From: Brumimicrobium sp964585545
Lineage (GTDB): Bacteria > Bacteroidota > Bacteroidia > Flavobacteriales_D > Crocinitomicaceae
DNA: 64,000 bases
NCBI GenBank assembly: GCA_964585545.1
Contig: CAZPDT010000015.1
Location: 1 to 64,000 of the forward strand
Direction: 5' to 3'
Shown: positions 36,343 through 44,156 of the stretch, in pieces
How the letters are laid out: each line of letters begins with the position of its first letter
Position numbering within the stretch: position 1 is the first letter of the stretch
Notes under the pieces: generated by a model
What the model saw: the letters and a program-made list of their open reading frames with translations, nothing else
The model's database searches: none
What the model was told of the DNA's origin: nothing
Made by a program: the position numbers and the translations under genes

Positions 36343-36518
36343 TAGATACATAAGGTAATTCTCTTGATTTAGAAACAATCATTTGAATATTGTTTTAGAG
36401 GCTTATACAAAAACGATTGATTAAGGCTTCATTATTTTTTTAGAATTTCCCAATAGAAAAGACAAGTGCATTAATAAGAAATATATTTAAAAATATAAAC
36501 CCTTAGCATAAAAAGAGT

Positions 36519-36526
36519 TATATTTG
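36519..36526 (+). promoter_or_regulatory. Candidate -7 box (TATATTTG), proximal to csp
   Basis: TATATTTG matches TAnnTTTG and would give a leader of roughly 135 bases, a length usual for cold-shock genes. Confidence 0.45.
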
Positions 36527-36561
36527 CACAAATTATAAATAAAACCTATAAGTAAAAGGAT

Positions 36562-36579
36562 ATTGAACAAATGTTCAAT
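36562..36579 (+). promoter_or_regulatory. Possible 5'-UTR hairpin of csp
   Basis: ATTGAAC-AAAT-GTTCAAT folds as a perfect 7-bp stem with a 4-base loop inside the predicted leader, 88 bases before the ATG. A weak, AT-rich stem of this sort could respond to temperature; this is inference. Confidence 0.4.
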
Positions 36580-36667
36580 ACAATTAAAAAAAGGAAAACC
36601 AGGTATCGTCTATTAAAGTTTTAGATGGCCTATTTCGATAAATAAATAATCAATAATTTAAAGTAAA

Positions 36668-36862
36668 ATGCAAGAAGGAACAGTTAAATTCTTCAATGAA
36701 ACAAAAGGATATGGTTTCATTAATGATTCACAAAGCGGAAAGGACATTTTCGTTCATCTATCAGGTCTAATTGACAAAATCAATGAAAATGATAAAGTTA
36801 GTTATGAAGTAGAAGAAAGTCCAAAAGGATTAAATGCAGTAGATGTAAGAGTGATTGAGTAA
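36668..36862 (+). CDS. Small cold-shock protein
   Basis: The 64-residue product is a single cold-shock domain: GTVKFFNETKGYGFIND (RNP1 KGYGFI) and DIFVHLSGL (RNP2). Such proteins bind single-stranded RNA and melt secondary structure. It has a long upstream leader with a hairpin and an excellent terminator, so it is a stand-alone unit. The exact paralog name (cspA to cspG) cannot be assigned. Confidence 0.94.
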   Translation: MQEGTVKFFNETKGYGFINDSQSGKDIFVHLSGLIDKINENDKVSYEVEESPKGLNAVDVRVIE

Positions 36863-36893
36863 TCACTATATTTCATAGCAAAATTCAAAAACC

Positions 36894-36931
36894 AACCTGC
36901 TTTTCTTCGGAAAAGCTGGTTTTTTTTTTTT
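36894..36931 (+). terminator. Terminator after csp with cUUCGg tetraloop
   Basis: AACCTGCTTTTC and GAAAAGCTGGTT pair over 12 positions (one mismatch) around a TTCG loop closed by C-G, the exceptionally stable tetraloop. More than ten T follow. Confidence 0.9.
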
Positions 36932-36996
36932 ACTTTATGCAGTTCCAGATTAAATTTATGATTCCTTTTTAAAGTTAAAAACACATTGGATTCACT

Positions 36997-37890
36997 ATGG
37001 ACAAAGCAAAAGAAAAAATTGCCATTAAAACAAGTTACTTCAGTATTGCGAGTAATTTATTATTGGCAATAATCAAGGGGCTTGCTGGAGTATATGGAAA
37101 CTCACATGCTCTCGTTGCTGATGCTGTTGAGTCTACAACAGATGTCTTTTCTTCTTTTTTGGTACTGCTGGGTCTTCGTTATGCAAAAAAACCTGCCGAC
37201 AAAAACCATCCATACGGTCATGGACGAATTGAGCCTCTCATCACTTTTATTATCGTTGCCTTTTTAATTGGCTCCGCTGTATTTATAATTTATAACAGCA
37301 TTCAAAACCTTCAAAATCCGCATGGTCTACCAGAAAGTTGGACGTTATACATACTTGGAGCTATTATCTTATGGAAAGAAATCTCTTTTCGCTTCATTTC
37401 GAAAAGAAGTAAAGAAACCAACAGCTCCTCACTAAAAGCTGATGCATGGCACCACAGAAGTGATTCAATAACTTCAATTGCTGCTTTTCTCGGTATTTCC
37501 ATTGCGCTCTATTTTGGAGAAGCGTATCAAACAGCTGACGACTGGGCAGCGTTAGTTGCTGCAGGAATTATTCTATACAATAGCTATAAAATTTTTAGAC
37601 CCGCTTTAGGCGAGATTATGGACGAACATACTTTTGATACTTTAATTCTAAAAATAAGAACTGTTGCCAATACTGTTGATGGAGTTGTTCATACCGAAAA
37701 ATGCTTCGTTCGGAAAGCTGGATTAGAATACCATGTTGAACTGCATGCTTGGGTCAACGGTGCAATTTCTGTTCGACAAGGACATGCAATTGCACACCAA
37801 TTAAAAGATACATTAAAAAAAGAATTGCCCGAACTGGGGCATGTACTTATTCATATTGAACCCAATCAAGAAGATGCTAAGCAAAATTAA
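36997..37890 (+). CDS. Cation diffusion facilitator transporter
   Basis: The 297-residue CDF antiporter exports divalent metals (Zn, Fe, Mn, Co or Cd) using proton influx. Six membrane helices occupy residues 12-200. Helix 2 has DAVESTTD (42-49), with an E where many relatives have H or D. The loop has the family motif HPYGHGR (71-77), and helix 5 has the paired site in ADAWHHRSD. A cytoplasmic C-terminal domain (about 205-290) with HVELHAWV follows. Metal choice cannot be stated from sequence. Confidence 0.92.
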   Translation: MDKAKEKIAIKTSYFSIASNLLLAIIKGLAGVYGNSHALVADAVESTTDVFSSFLVLLGLRYAKKPADKNHPYGHGRIEPLITFIIVAFLIGSAVFIIYNSIQNLQNPHGLPESWTLYILGAIILWKEISFRFISKRSKETNSSSLKADAWHHRSDSITSIAAFLGISIALYFGEAYQTADDWAALVAAGIILYNSYKIFRPALGEIMDEHTFDTLILKIRTVANTVDGVVHTEKCFVRKAGLEYHVELHAWVNGAISVRQGHAIAHQLKDTLKKELPELGHVLIHIEPNQEDAKQN

Positions 37891-37942
37891 ACCTTGCTGG
37901 TGAAATCTTTGGTGCAACAAAAAATTTGATGCATGAAATAGC

Positions 37943-38548
37943 CTAATAATTCAATCTTTTCAAGTTCCAACTTTTTAAAACACCTTCAGCTTGTTTTCGG
38001 TCTAACTTTTTCTGAACAGCATATCCGCCTTGTTGTCCTGAAATTTCATAATTGAACCCGAGGGAATAACGAGAGAAGTCTTTCACGGGCAGATGCAATT
38101 GTTCATAGACATAAATAATATTCAAAGCTTTGTACGTTTCAAGTGGTGCCTCAAAAGTATCAGTATGCTCAAGGGAAGATGTGTCGGGTTTTGATGATTG
38201 CTGAGACGGATTCAAATAAGTATCAATCTCGGCCACCAAAGTATCTCCATTAAAACAAATGGTTTTATAAGCATAGTAAGGTAACGTTTTGTCTTTTGTT
38301 CTTCTGTTTGTATACCAAATCGCATTGTCTTTAGGTCCAGAATAGAAAAAAGCGCCATCATACATTGCGCCTTGCTTAAATGTCCAACTGTCTTTTATTA
38401 TGGGTAATCCTATTTTTTTTCGCTCTTTATTGTATTCCTTTCCAAATTTATTATTCTGTGGTTCAACACAATAAGTCATTGTGAAAATAAAAATAAAAAG
38501 TGCAGTACTTTTCAAAAAAAACAACAATATTCTATTGTTCAATAGCAT
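37943..38548 (-). CDS. Putative lipoprotein of unknown function
   Basis: The 201-residue product has a hydrophobic N-terminus (8-26) ending TMTYC, a poor lipobox with Y before the cysteine, so either signal peptidase may act. The mature part has no domain I know; it contains a GPKDNAIWYTNR segment and a serine/threonine-rich central stretch (113-131). It is preceded on the same strand by the S24 regulator, 73 bases away. Confidence 0.65.
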   Translation of the reverse strand: MLLNNRILLFFLKSTALFIFIFTMTYCVEPQNNKFGKEYNKERKKIGLPIIKDSWTFKQGAMYDGAFFYSGPKDNAIWYTNRRTKDKTLPYYAYKTICFNGDTLVAEIDTYLNPSQQSSKPDTSSLEHTDTFEAPLETYKALNIIYVYEQLHLPVKDFSRYSLGFNYEISGQQGGYAVQKKLDRKQAEGVLKSWNLKRLNY

Positions 38549-38621
38549 TTAATATTCGTTTTTTTTTGGATTCAAATACGCAAGTGAATAGACGGAAACA
38601 AAAAACAATATTTGCAGAACA

Positions 38622-39434
38622 TTATTTATCTTTTTGAATATATGATTTAATCTCATTAACTTGTTTTTGTATTCCTTTAACTGATTTCAACATGTCATCT
38701 TCTGAAATACGAACTTCTGGCAGATCGTGAGAGATATAGTTCACAAATTTCCAAATCTCAATAACATCATTTACATTAATCAAATACGGTGCATATAAAG
38801 GATTTGTAGAAGAAAGTTGAAGAACGCCTTCTCTTCCTTCTATTTTATTGACCATTTTAAAAACAATTCCCTCCTCTTTGGTAATTACAATATAGGGGAA
38901 ATTATTTTTTAGCGTTTCCCAGTTTTGGAGATATTCTGCCACAACAAAAGAACCCGGTGAAACAGGTGGCATACTATCGCCTTGAATAGGGAAAGAACGG
39001 TACTTCCTATTTTTACTTAAGAAAGGTAGTTGAAAAGTGGGCAATACTTTTAGATAATCAGGATCGGCATACCCCATTGTATAACCAGCACTGGCTTTTT
39101 GTGGTATCATTTCTATAACATCTTCATTGGTTTCACTTACCATTGTGGTAAGAATACGCAACTTTTGCCCTTTAACATCTGCAAAAACTCCCTTTTCTAT
39201 CTTTTCCCACTCTGCTTCTGATAGATCTTGAAGATTTTTTTTCAAAATCGAATCCAATGGCACCTTATAAAAATCACTCAATTTTACCAAATTCTCTATT
39301 CCTGGCTCAGCCACCCCATTTTCATATCCAGAATAGGAAGATCGGGTTAAATCAAGCTGACGCGCTACATCTTCTTGTGATAATTGCCGTGCTTTCCTTA
39401 GCAATTTCAAATTCGATGATAAAAAAACTTCCAT
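38622..39434 (-). CDS. XRE-family repressor with S24 (LexA/CI-like) domain
   Basis: The 270-residue protein has a helix-turn-helix (about 8-62, LSQEDVARQLDLTRSSYSGY), a linker, and an S24 peptidase-like domain (110-235). Key residues for autocleavage are visible: an Ala-Gly bond (A116-G117, in KASAGYTMGY), nucleophile S154 in GDSMPP, and lysine 193 in VFKMVNK. It could be an SOS-like switch, self-cleaving on DNA damage as in phage CI and LexA. No phage genes are nearby. Three TAATCAAA repeats directly upstream are a likely self-operator. Confidence 0.88.
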   Translation of the reverse strand: MEVFLSSNLKLLRKARQLSQEDVARQLDLTRSSYSGYENGVAEPGIENLVKLSDFYKVPLDSILKKNLQDLSEAEWEKIEKGVFADVKGQKLRILTTMVSETNEDVIEMIPQKASAGYTMGYADPDYLKVLPTFQLPFLSKNRKYRSFPIQGDSMPPVSPGSFVVAEYLQNWETLKNNFPYIVITKEEGIVFKMVNKIEGREGVLQLSSTNPLYAPYLINVNDVIEIWKFVNYISHDLPEVRISEDDMLKSVKGIQKQVNEIKSYIQKDK

Positions 39435-39459
39435 ACTGTTTTACGATTTGTTTAAATAT

Positions 39460-39490
39460 TAATCAAATATAATCAAATATTTTAATCAAA
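39460..39490 (-). promoter_or_regulatory. Triple TTTGATTA repeat, candidate operator
   Basis: Three copies of TTTGATTA (minus strand) lie at 39483-39490, 39470-39477 and 39460-39467, 26 bases or more before the S24 regulator start. Two are spaced exactly 10 bases, one helical turn. The region also contains a TATATTTG -7-like box. Confidence 0.5.
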
Positions 39491-39640
39491 AAGGAAGGAG
39501 TTTAGTTTTTTTTACGCTATAGTAACCTTTTTGGCTGAAATAAATTTTGTCTCAATTAATAAATCTCTTGAAAGCGTTATCTAGCTTAGCACAATGAAAC
39601 AGTGTGAGAGCAGGTAAATTACTCAGAATTATACCAGATT

Positions 39641-39742
39641 GTTCAATTCATAATTCCACCATTTTCCAATTCGTAATTCAATAATTCGTAATTCAATAAT
39701 TCGTAATTCAACAATTCATAATTTCCCCATTCATAATTGAAC
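39641..39742. repeat. AATTCGTAATT-type tandem repeat, locus 1
   Basis: Consecutive units of AATTCGTAATTCAAT (15 bases, about three near-perfect copies) are flanked by AATTCATAATT variants. The same words build a second array at 55790-55910. The rest of the 39491-39798 spacer has no gene. Confidence 0.85.
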
Positions 39743-39798
39743 ACTAAACTATTTCAATATTTTTTGTATTTTGTGAAAAATCAAAAATAAAACGACGA

Positions 39799-40806
39799 AT
39801 GTTAAAAATTGACATGCACACACATATTCTTCCCTCTGAACTACCCAACTGGACCAAGAAGTTTGGATATGGAGACTTTATATTCCTAGAAGACCGAGAC
39901 GATAGTAAAAAAAACATGATGCAAGGCGGAAAATTTTTCAGAACAATTGAAGAAAACTGTTGGGATGAAGAAATACGCATCAAGGAATATGAAGAATGGG
40001 ATACCCAAGTCCAAGTCGTTTGTACTGTTCCTGTAATGTTTTCCTATTGGGCAAAACCAAAAGATGGTCTCCAAGTTAGTGAATTTTTAAATGACCACAT
40101 CATTGATTTGACTGTCCGATATCCCAAAAACTATATAGGATTAGGAACACTTCCTCTTCAAGATATTGACCTCTCGATTCAAGAATTAGAACGGATTCAT
40201 AAATTGGGAATGAAAGGCATTCAAATTGGAACAAACATTCAAGGTTTAAATCTTAGTGAAGAGCGATTCTTCCCTATATTTAAAAGATGTGAAGAACTTG
40301 GAATGGCGGTTCTGATTCATCCTTGGAACATGATGGGCTTTGATGAATTAAAAAAATATTGGTTGCCATGGCTTGTTTCTATGCCTGCCGAAACTTCTCG
40401 TGCTGCTTGTTCTTTAATTTTTGGAGGGGTATTTGAAAAATTACCTGATTTGCGTGTTTGTTTTTGTCATGCTGGCGGTTCTTTTATTCCAACCATCGGA
40501 AGAATAGAACATGGTTTTAACTGTCGTCCTGATTTGGTGGCCATTGACAATGATGTTAATCCTAAAGAATACTTGGGAAAATTCTGGATTGATTGCATCA
40601 CTCATGATATTGACATGCTAAAATATTTCTTAAAAGTTCAAGGCAGTAAGAAAATATGTCTCGGCTCAGACTACCCTTTCCCGCTGGGCGACCTCACCAT
40701 CGGCAAGTTTATTGCTGATAGTGACTTGTCTATTCAAATAAAAGAAGATATATTTGCAAATTCTACATTGGAATGGTTGCAATTGGACAAAAGTGACTTT
40801 ACTTAA
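39799..40806 (+). CDS. Aminocarboxymuconate-semialdehyde decarboxylase-type amidohydrolase
   Basis: ACMSD decarboxylates 2-amino-3-carboxymuconate-6-semialdehyde in tryptophan (kynurenine) breakdown. The 335-residue product has the metal-binding MHTHILP (H7, H9), LIHPWNMMG, CFCHAGGSFIPTIGRIEHGF and LGSDYPFPLG, all typical of ACMSD. No other kynurenine-pathway gene is adjacent, so the assignment rests on sequence alone; a related decarboxylase is possible. Confidence 0.85.
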   Translation: MLKIDMHTHILPSELPNWTKKFGYGDFIFLEDRDDSKKNMMQGGKFFRTIEENCWDEEIRIKEYEEWDTQVQVVCTVPVMFSYWAKPKDGLQVSEFLNDHIIDLTVRYPKNYIGLGTLPLQDIDLSIQELERIHKLGMKGIQIGTNIQGLNLSEERFFPIFKRCEELGMAVLIHPWNMMGFDELKKYWLPWLVSMPAETSRAACSLIFGGVFEKLPDLRVCFCHAGGSFIPTIGRIEHGFNCRPDLVAIDNDVNPKEYLGKFWIDCITHDIDMLKYFLKVQGSKKICLGSDYPFPLGDLTIGKFIADSDLSIQIKEDIFANSTLEWLQLDKSDFT

Positions 40807-40821
40807 TTTTATATACATTTT

Positions 40822-41610
40822 ATGAAGAAAAAGAAATCAATATTATCCTTTTTATTTATGGGAATAATTCTATTCTCAATAGGCTGCAACAATTCAAAAG
40901 AAGCGGTTACAAACAGTGAAGCAATGGACAAATCAAACGATGATATAATCAAGATGCCCGACCTATCAACTGTGGATTATTATGCTGCTGCAGATGACAG
41001 CAGTTGGATATTTACTGTTGCTTATGGTCAAGAAATAACATTTATTGACAAAAGAAATAACATCGAATACCATTCCGATACCAATGAAAAACAACTTGCT
41101 GGAGGCGCTGATATTGTAAGTATATACAGCAAAGGAAAAACATATTTGATCAGTGCAAATATTGGAATAGAAGATTGCAAAGGAAATGGCAAACATGTAA
41201 ATATTTATGTGCAAAGAATAAAAGACAAAAAAGACTTTGATTATTCTGGATGTGGGTTTTACCATGGCTCCCCAAGGCTAAATGATATTTGGGTACTTGA
41301 ATCCATTAATGGTGACACACTTTCTGCTGAACAATTCCCTAAGGAATTCCCTCATTTAGAGTTCAATCTCAATACGCAGAGAATGAGTGGTTTTGCCGGA
41401 TGTAATCAAGTCAACGGTAATCTTAAATTCGACTACAACAAAATAATTATAGAACCTTTGGTGTCTACACGAATGTATTGCAAAGAAACATCTCCTTTAG
41501 AAAAAGAAATTTTAAATATTTTGCGTTCTAAACCAATATATAATTTTTATGACTTACATTTATATATTGAAACTGCTGAAGGTAGCCTTAAATTTAGAAA
41601 GGTAGATTAA
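40822..41610 (+). CDS. META-domain lipoprotein
   Basis: The 262-residue product has a lipoprotein signal ending LFSIGC (C22). The C-terminal ~110 residues are a META/HslJ-like domain: DIWVLESINGDTL, MSGFAGCNQVNG and STRMYCKETSP. The middle resembles a second COG3187-type module. META proteins are envelope proteins of unclear role; HslJ confers novobiocin resistance in E. coli. It follows the ACMSD gene by 15 bases and may be cotranscribed. Confidence 0.82.
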   Translation: MKKKKSILSFLFMGIILFSIGCNNSKEAVTNSEAMDKSNDDIIKMPDLSTVDYYAAADDSSWIFTVAYGQEITFIDKRNNIEYHSDTNEKQLAGGADIVSIYSKGKTYLISANIGIEDCKGNGKHVNIYVQRIKDKKDFDYSGCGFYHGSPRLNDIWVLESINGDTLSAEQFPKEFPHLEFNLNTQRMSGFAGCNQVNGNLKFDYNKIIIEPLVSTRMYCKETSPLEKEILNILRSKPIYNFYDLHLYIETAEGSLKFRKVD

Positions 41611-41631
41611 ACAAATACATAAAATTGAGTT

Positions 41632-42153
41632 ATGAACAAAGTTACTTCTGAAGGAAAAAAGGCAAAAAAACCATTTTGGAAACGTCATTTTCTAAAACTC
41701 TTCTTGCTTTTACTTCTTATCATAAGCATTGCTTGGGGATATTTTGGTAAAATAAATGCAGTTTCGGATTGTAAAGAACAACTCGAGCAGCTAAAAAGCA
41801 ATCGAGAAACTGAATTGACTCAATTAAAACAAGAAAATACGAGAAAACTCGCCAGCACACTCGCCTTGTCCATTCGACAAGCAATGATTGATGAAAACAA
41901 AAGTCAAGTCGAATTATATTTGAACCAATCACTTAAAACTTTTGAGGTACAAAAATTCATGCTGGTCAATCAAATGGATGGAAAAGTGATCATGAGTACC
42001 AATAAAAAAGATGAAGATGAAATATTTAAGTCTGAAAAGTTGGTCAAAGCCCAAGATGCGATAATTGAAAAATATGAAGATCACACCTATGCTGCCACTC
42101 CAATAATGGGGCTCAATACTCAATTGGCGGTCTTAATCATACAATTGGATTGA
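41632..42153 (+). CDS. Single-span membrane protein with coiled coil
   Basis: The 173-residue product has a basic N-terminus, one helix (24-41), then a heptad-like coiled coil (about 48-85, EQLEQLKSNRETELTQLKQ) and an extracytoplasmic domain whose LVNQMDGKVIMSTNKKDE resembles the beta-hairpin of Cache-like sensors. No signalling domain is attached. Function unknown; it may be cotranscribed with the META lipoprotein 21 bases upstream. Confidence 0.65.
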   Translation: MNKVTSEGKKAKKPFWKRHFLKLFLLLLLIISIAWGYFGKINAVSDCKEQLEQLKSNRETELTQLKQENTRKLASTLALSIRQAMIDENKSQVELYLNQSLKTFEVQKFMLVNQMDGKVIMSTNKKDEDEIFKSEKLVKAQDAIIEKYEDHTYAATPIMGLNTQLAVLIIQLD

Positions 42154-42239
42154 TTTATTTTTTCTGACTCTACTTCCATCTTTCAATGCTATTTTTTAAA
42201 AAAAAACCAACCTACAGCGCAATCTCTACGTTATATAAT

Positions 42240-42247
42240 TAAGTTTG
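42240..42247 (+). promoter_or_regulatory. Candidate -7 box (TAAGTTTG) for the 52-residue gene
   Basis: TAAGTTTG matches TAnnTTTG and lies 38 bases before the ATG at 42286. No -33 element is obvious. Confidence 0.35.
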
Positions 42248-42285
42248 GAACTATTATTGATTCTAACTTAACAAACTTAGAAATC

Positions 42286-42444
42286 ATGCAAACACAAGAT
42301 TATAAAATACCAAAGTGGAAGAAAAAGAAAGATGCAATCAAAAAACAATCTTTTGACGATGCCTTTGAATCTCTAGGAGCACGACAAGAGTTTTATGCAG
42401 CCAAGAAGAAAAAAGAAATGGTTTGTGAAGAAGTTAACTCTTAA
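42286..42444 (+). CDS. 52-residue lysine-rich small protein
   Basis: An ATG at 42286 opens 52 codons closed by TAA at 42442-42444. The product starts MQTQDYKIPKWKKKKDAIK and ends KEMVCEEVNS; it is highly basic in the middle (11 K in 40) and contains a SFDDAFESLGARQEF helix. Codon use looks normal, a promoter-like box precedes it and the stop lies 3 bases from the convergent KdsC-like gene. It is too short for domain assignment. It may be a small nucleic-acid- or ribosome-associated protein; that is a guess. Confidence 0.6.
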   Translation: MQTQDYKIPKWKKKKDAIKKQSFDDAFESLGARQEFYAAKKKKEMVCEEVNS

Positions 42445-42447
42445 AAA

Positions 42448-43128
42448 TCAATTGCTTGCCAAAGGTTTTTCCAGCAAGTAATTGTCTATAAACTCGCGAA
42501 CACAGCCTTCTCCTCCTTTTGCCTGTAGAACCAAATCTACCTGTTCTTTAATTACTGGAACTGCGTCGGCGGGAGCTGCTGAAAAACCAATGTTCTTCAT
42601 AACCTCAAGATCGTTAATATCGTCACCAATCATCCCAACTTGGGAGAATTCAATATTCAATTCCCGGCACCAACCCGCTAAAATGTCAATCTTCGGTTCT
42701 CTCCCTACATAAAAATGCTCAATTTGTAAGAGATTGGCTCTTGCTTTGACCATTTCAGACTTAAATCCAGATGAAATAATTCCAAAATCAATTAATCCCT
42801 CCTTTTTAACTGCCATTATTGCCATTCCATCTTTGGTGTTGTACTTTTTCATTTGGTCGCCATTCTCGGTAAAGTACATTCCTCCATCAGTCATTACGCC
42901 GTCTATATCTAAGATGATTAACCTTAAATTTTTGATTTTCTCTCGACTTATAAAAGTTGAATATGATAAAAGATGAATCAAACTTAATCCTTCTTGGCGA
43001 CAAACCTCCTCAAGTTGTTGTAAAGTCAATTCAGAGACATTATTCACCTTATGTTCTTTAAGGAAAGACATCAAATCACTCCCTCTCTTTTGCAGAATAT
43101 TCTTAAGATTGGATTCAAGTGTTTTCAT
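42448..43128 (-). CDS. KdsC-like HAD phosphatase with N-terminal extension
   Basis: The 226-residue product has a C0-type HAD phosphatase (about 67-215) of the KdsC family: ILDIDGVMTDGGMY (nucleophile D74, acid D76), NTKDGMAIM, a threonine/serine motif at SSG (119-121), and GDDINDLEVM (169-178). KdsC makes Kdo from Kdo-8-phosphate; relatives act on Neu5Ac-9-P or other ulosonate phosphates. About 65 helical residues precede the domain, absent from KdsC. It lies 29 bases after the DAHP synthase gene and is the last gene of this operon. Confidence 0.8.
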   Translation of the reverse strand: MKTLESNLKNILQKRGSDLMSFLKEHKVNNVSELTLQQLEEVCRQEGLSLIHLLSYSTFISREKIKNLRLIILDIDGVMTDGGMYFTENGDQMKKYNTKDGMAIMAVKKEGLIDFGIISSGFKSEMVKARANLLQIEHFYVGREPKIDILAGWCRELNIEFSQVGMIGDDINDLEVMKNIGFSAAPADAVPVIKEQVDLVLQAKGGEGCVREFIDNYLLEKPLASN

Positions 43129-43157
43129 TTTTGGGTCATTTTTTGTAATTTTAATAA

Positions 43158-44156
43158 TTATACAATTTTGTATCCCACACTTTTAGCTACTGGTTCAATA
43201 CTTTCTTTCATCGCTTTAAATTGCTCATGTGTCAATTGTTGTTGAGCATCTGACTTTGCAACTGAAGGATCGGGATGAGCTTCTATTAACAAACCATCGA
43301 TTCCCATGGCAACACAGGCTTTTGCTAATCTTTCAACACCATATCTTGCACCCAATGCATGACTGGGATCCAAAACAATCGGTAAATTGGTGTATTCTTG
43401 AAGATAAGCTACTCCGCATAAATCAAGGGTAAATCGCGTATTTGTTTCAAAGGTTCTTATCCCTCTTTCACATAAAATAACCTGCTCGTTTCCACCCGAT
43501 AAAATAAACTCTGCAGCTTGAACAAATTCTTGCAAAGTACTCCCAAATCCTCGTTTCAATAAAACAGGTTTCTTGATTTTAGCACAAGCTTTTAAAATCC
43601 CTTGGTCATACATTGCTTTTGCTCCAATTTGAACAATATCGGTATGTTCAATCACTTGATCTACATGCGTGGCATCGCGTACTTCGGTAATTACATTTAA
43701 CCCGTGTTCTTCTCGCATTTGTGCCAACAACTTCAACCCTTCAAGACCCAATCCCTGGAAACTGTAAGGACTTGTTCTCGGTTTGTAACATCCACCACGC
43801 AAAGTGGTTAGTCCCAATGACTTGATCAGGTGTGCACTTTCTTGAATTTGTTCCAATGATTCTACAGAACAAGGTCCCCCGATTAGAATTGTATTTTTGG
43901 TGTCTCCTCCAATAGATACGCCCCCCAAATTGATCTCACGGGTTGTGCTCTGAAATTCTCTCGAAGCCAATTGCATATCATTTTTAAAGACCCAACTTTT
44001 ATCGACCTGATCTGCCAAAACAGAAGGAACTTCTTTTACCGACGAAGAAGTTATTAAATGGTAACTTCCATCATAATGGATTTGAAAAGCTTTTGCATTT
44101 TCAGCCAATTGATCTGCTGTTTTTCTGTCAATTTCACTTTTTAATCTTAAAATCAT
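43158..44156 (-). CDS. aroF: Type I-beta DAHP synthase
   Basis: This enzyme condenses PEP with erythrose-4-phosphate to DAHP, first step of the shikimate pathway. The 332-residue product has an N-terminal ~70-residue ACT-like region as in Thermotoga DAHPS, then the TIM barrel with GGPCSVE (metal cysteine), KPRTSPYSFQGLG (the DAHPS signature, unlike KANRSS of KdsA), VLLKRGF, CERGIRTFE, LDPSHALG and IEAHPDP. One active-site motif is unusual: GAKAMYDQ replaces the common GARNxQNF. It starts within the stop of the Rpe-CBS gene (4-base overlap). Confidence 0.85.
   Translation of the reverse strand: MILRLKSEIDRKTADQLAENAKAFQIHYDGSYHLITSSSVKEVPSVLADQVDKSWVFKNDMQLASREFQSTTREINLGGVSIGGDTKNTILIGGPCSVESLEQIQESAHLIKSLGLTTLRGGCYKPRTSPYSFQGLGLEGLKLLAQMREEHGLNVITEVRDATHVDQVIEHTDIVQIGAKAMYDQGILKACAKIKKPVLLKRGFGSTLQEFVQAAEFILSGGNEQVILCERGIRTFETNTRFTLDLCGVAYLQEYTNLPIVLDPSHALGARYGVERLAKACVAMGIDGLLIEAHPDPSVAKSDAQQQLTHEQFKAMKESIEPVAKSVGYKIV

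Noticed and set aside
36802..36984. 60-residue minus-strand frame over the csp terminator
   Set aside because: It reads through a perfect terminator and has low-complexity codons.
38622..39434. Prophage repressor
   Set aside because: No integrase, capsid, replication or lysis genes in the flanking 10 kb.
39641..39742. CRISPR array
   Set aside because: Units are 15-22 bases without unique spacers and there are no cas genes.
43158..44156. KdsA (Kdo-8-phosphate synthase)
   Set aside because: The KPRTSPYSF signature and ACT-like N-terminus are DAHP synthase features; KdsA has KANRSS.
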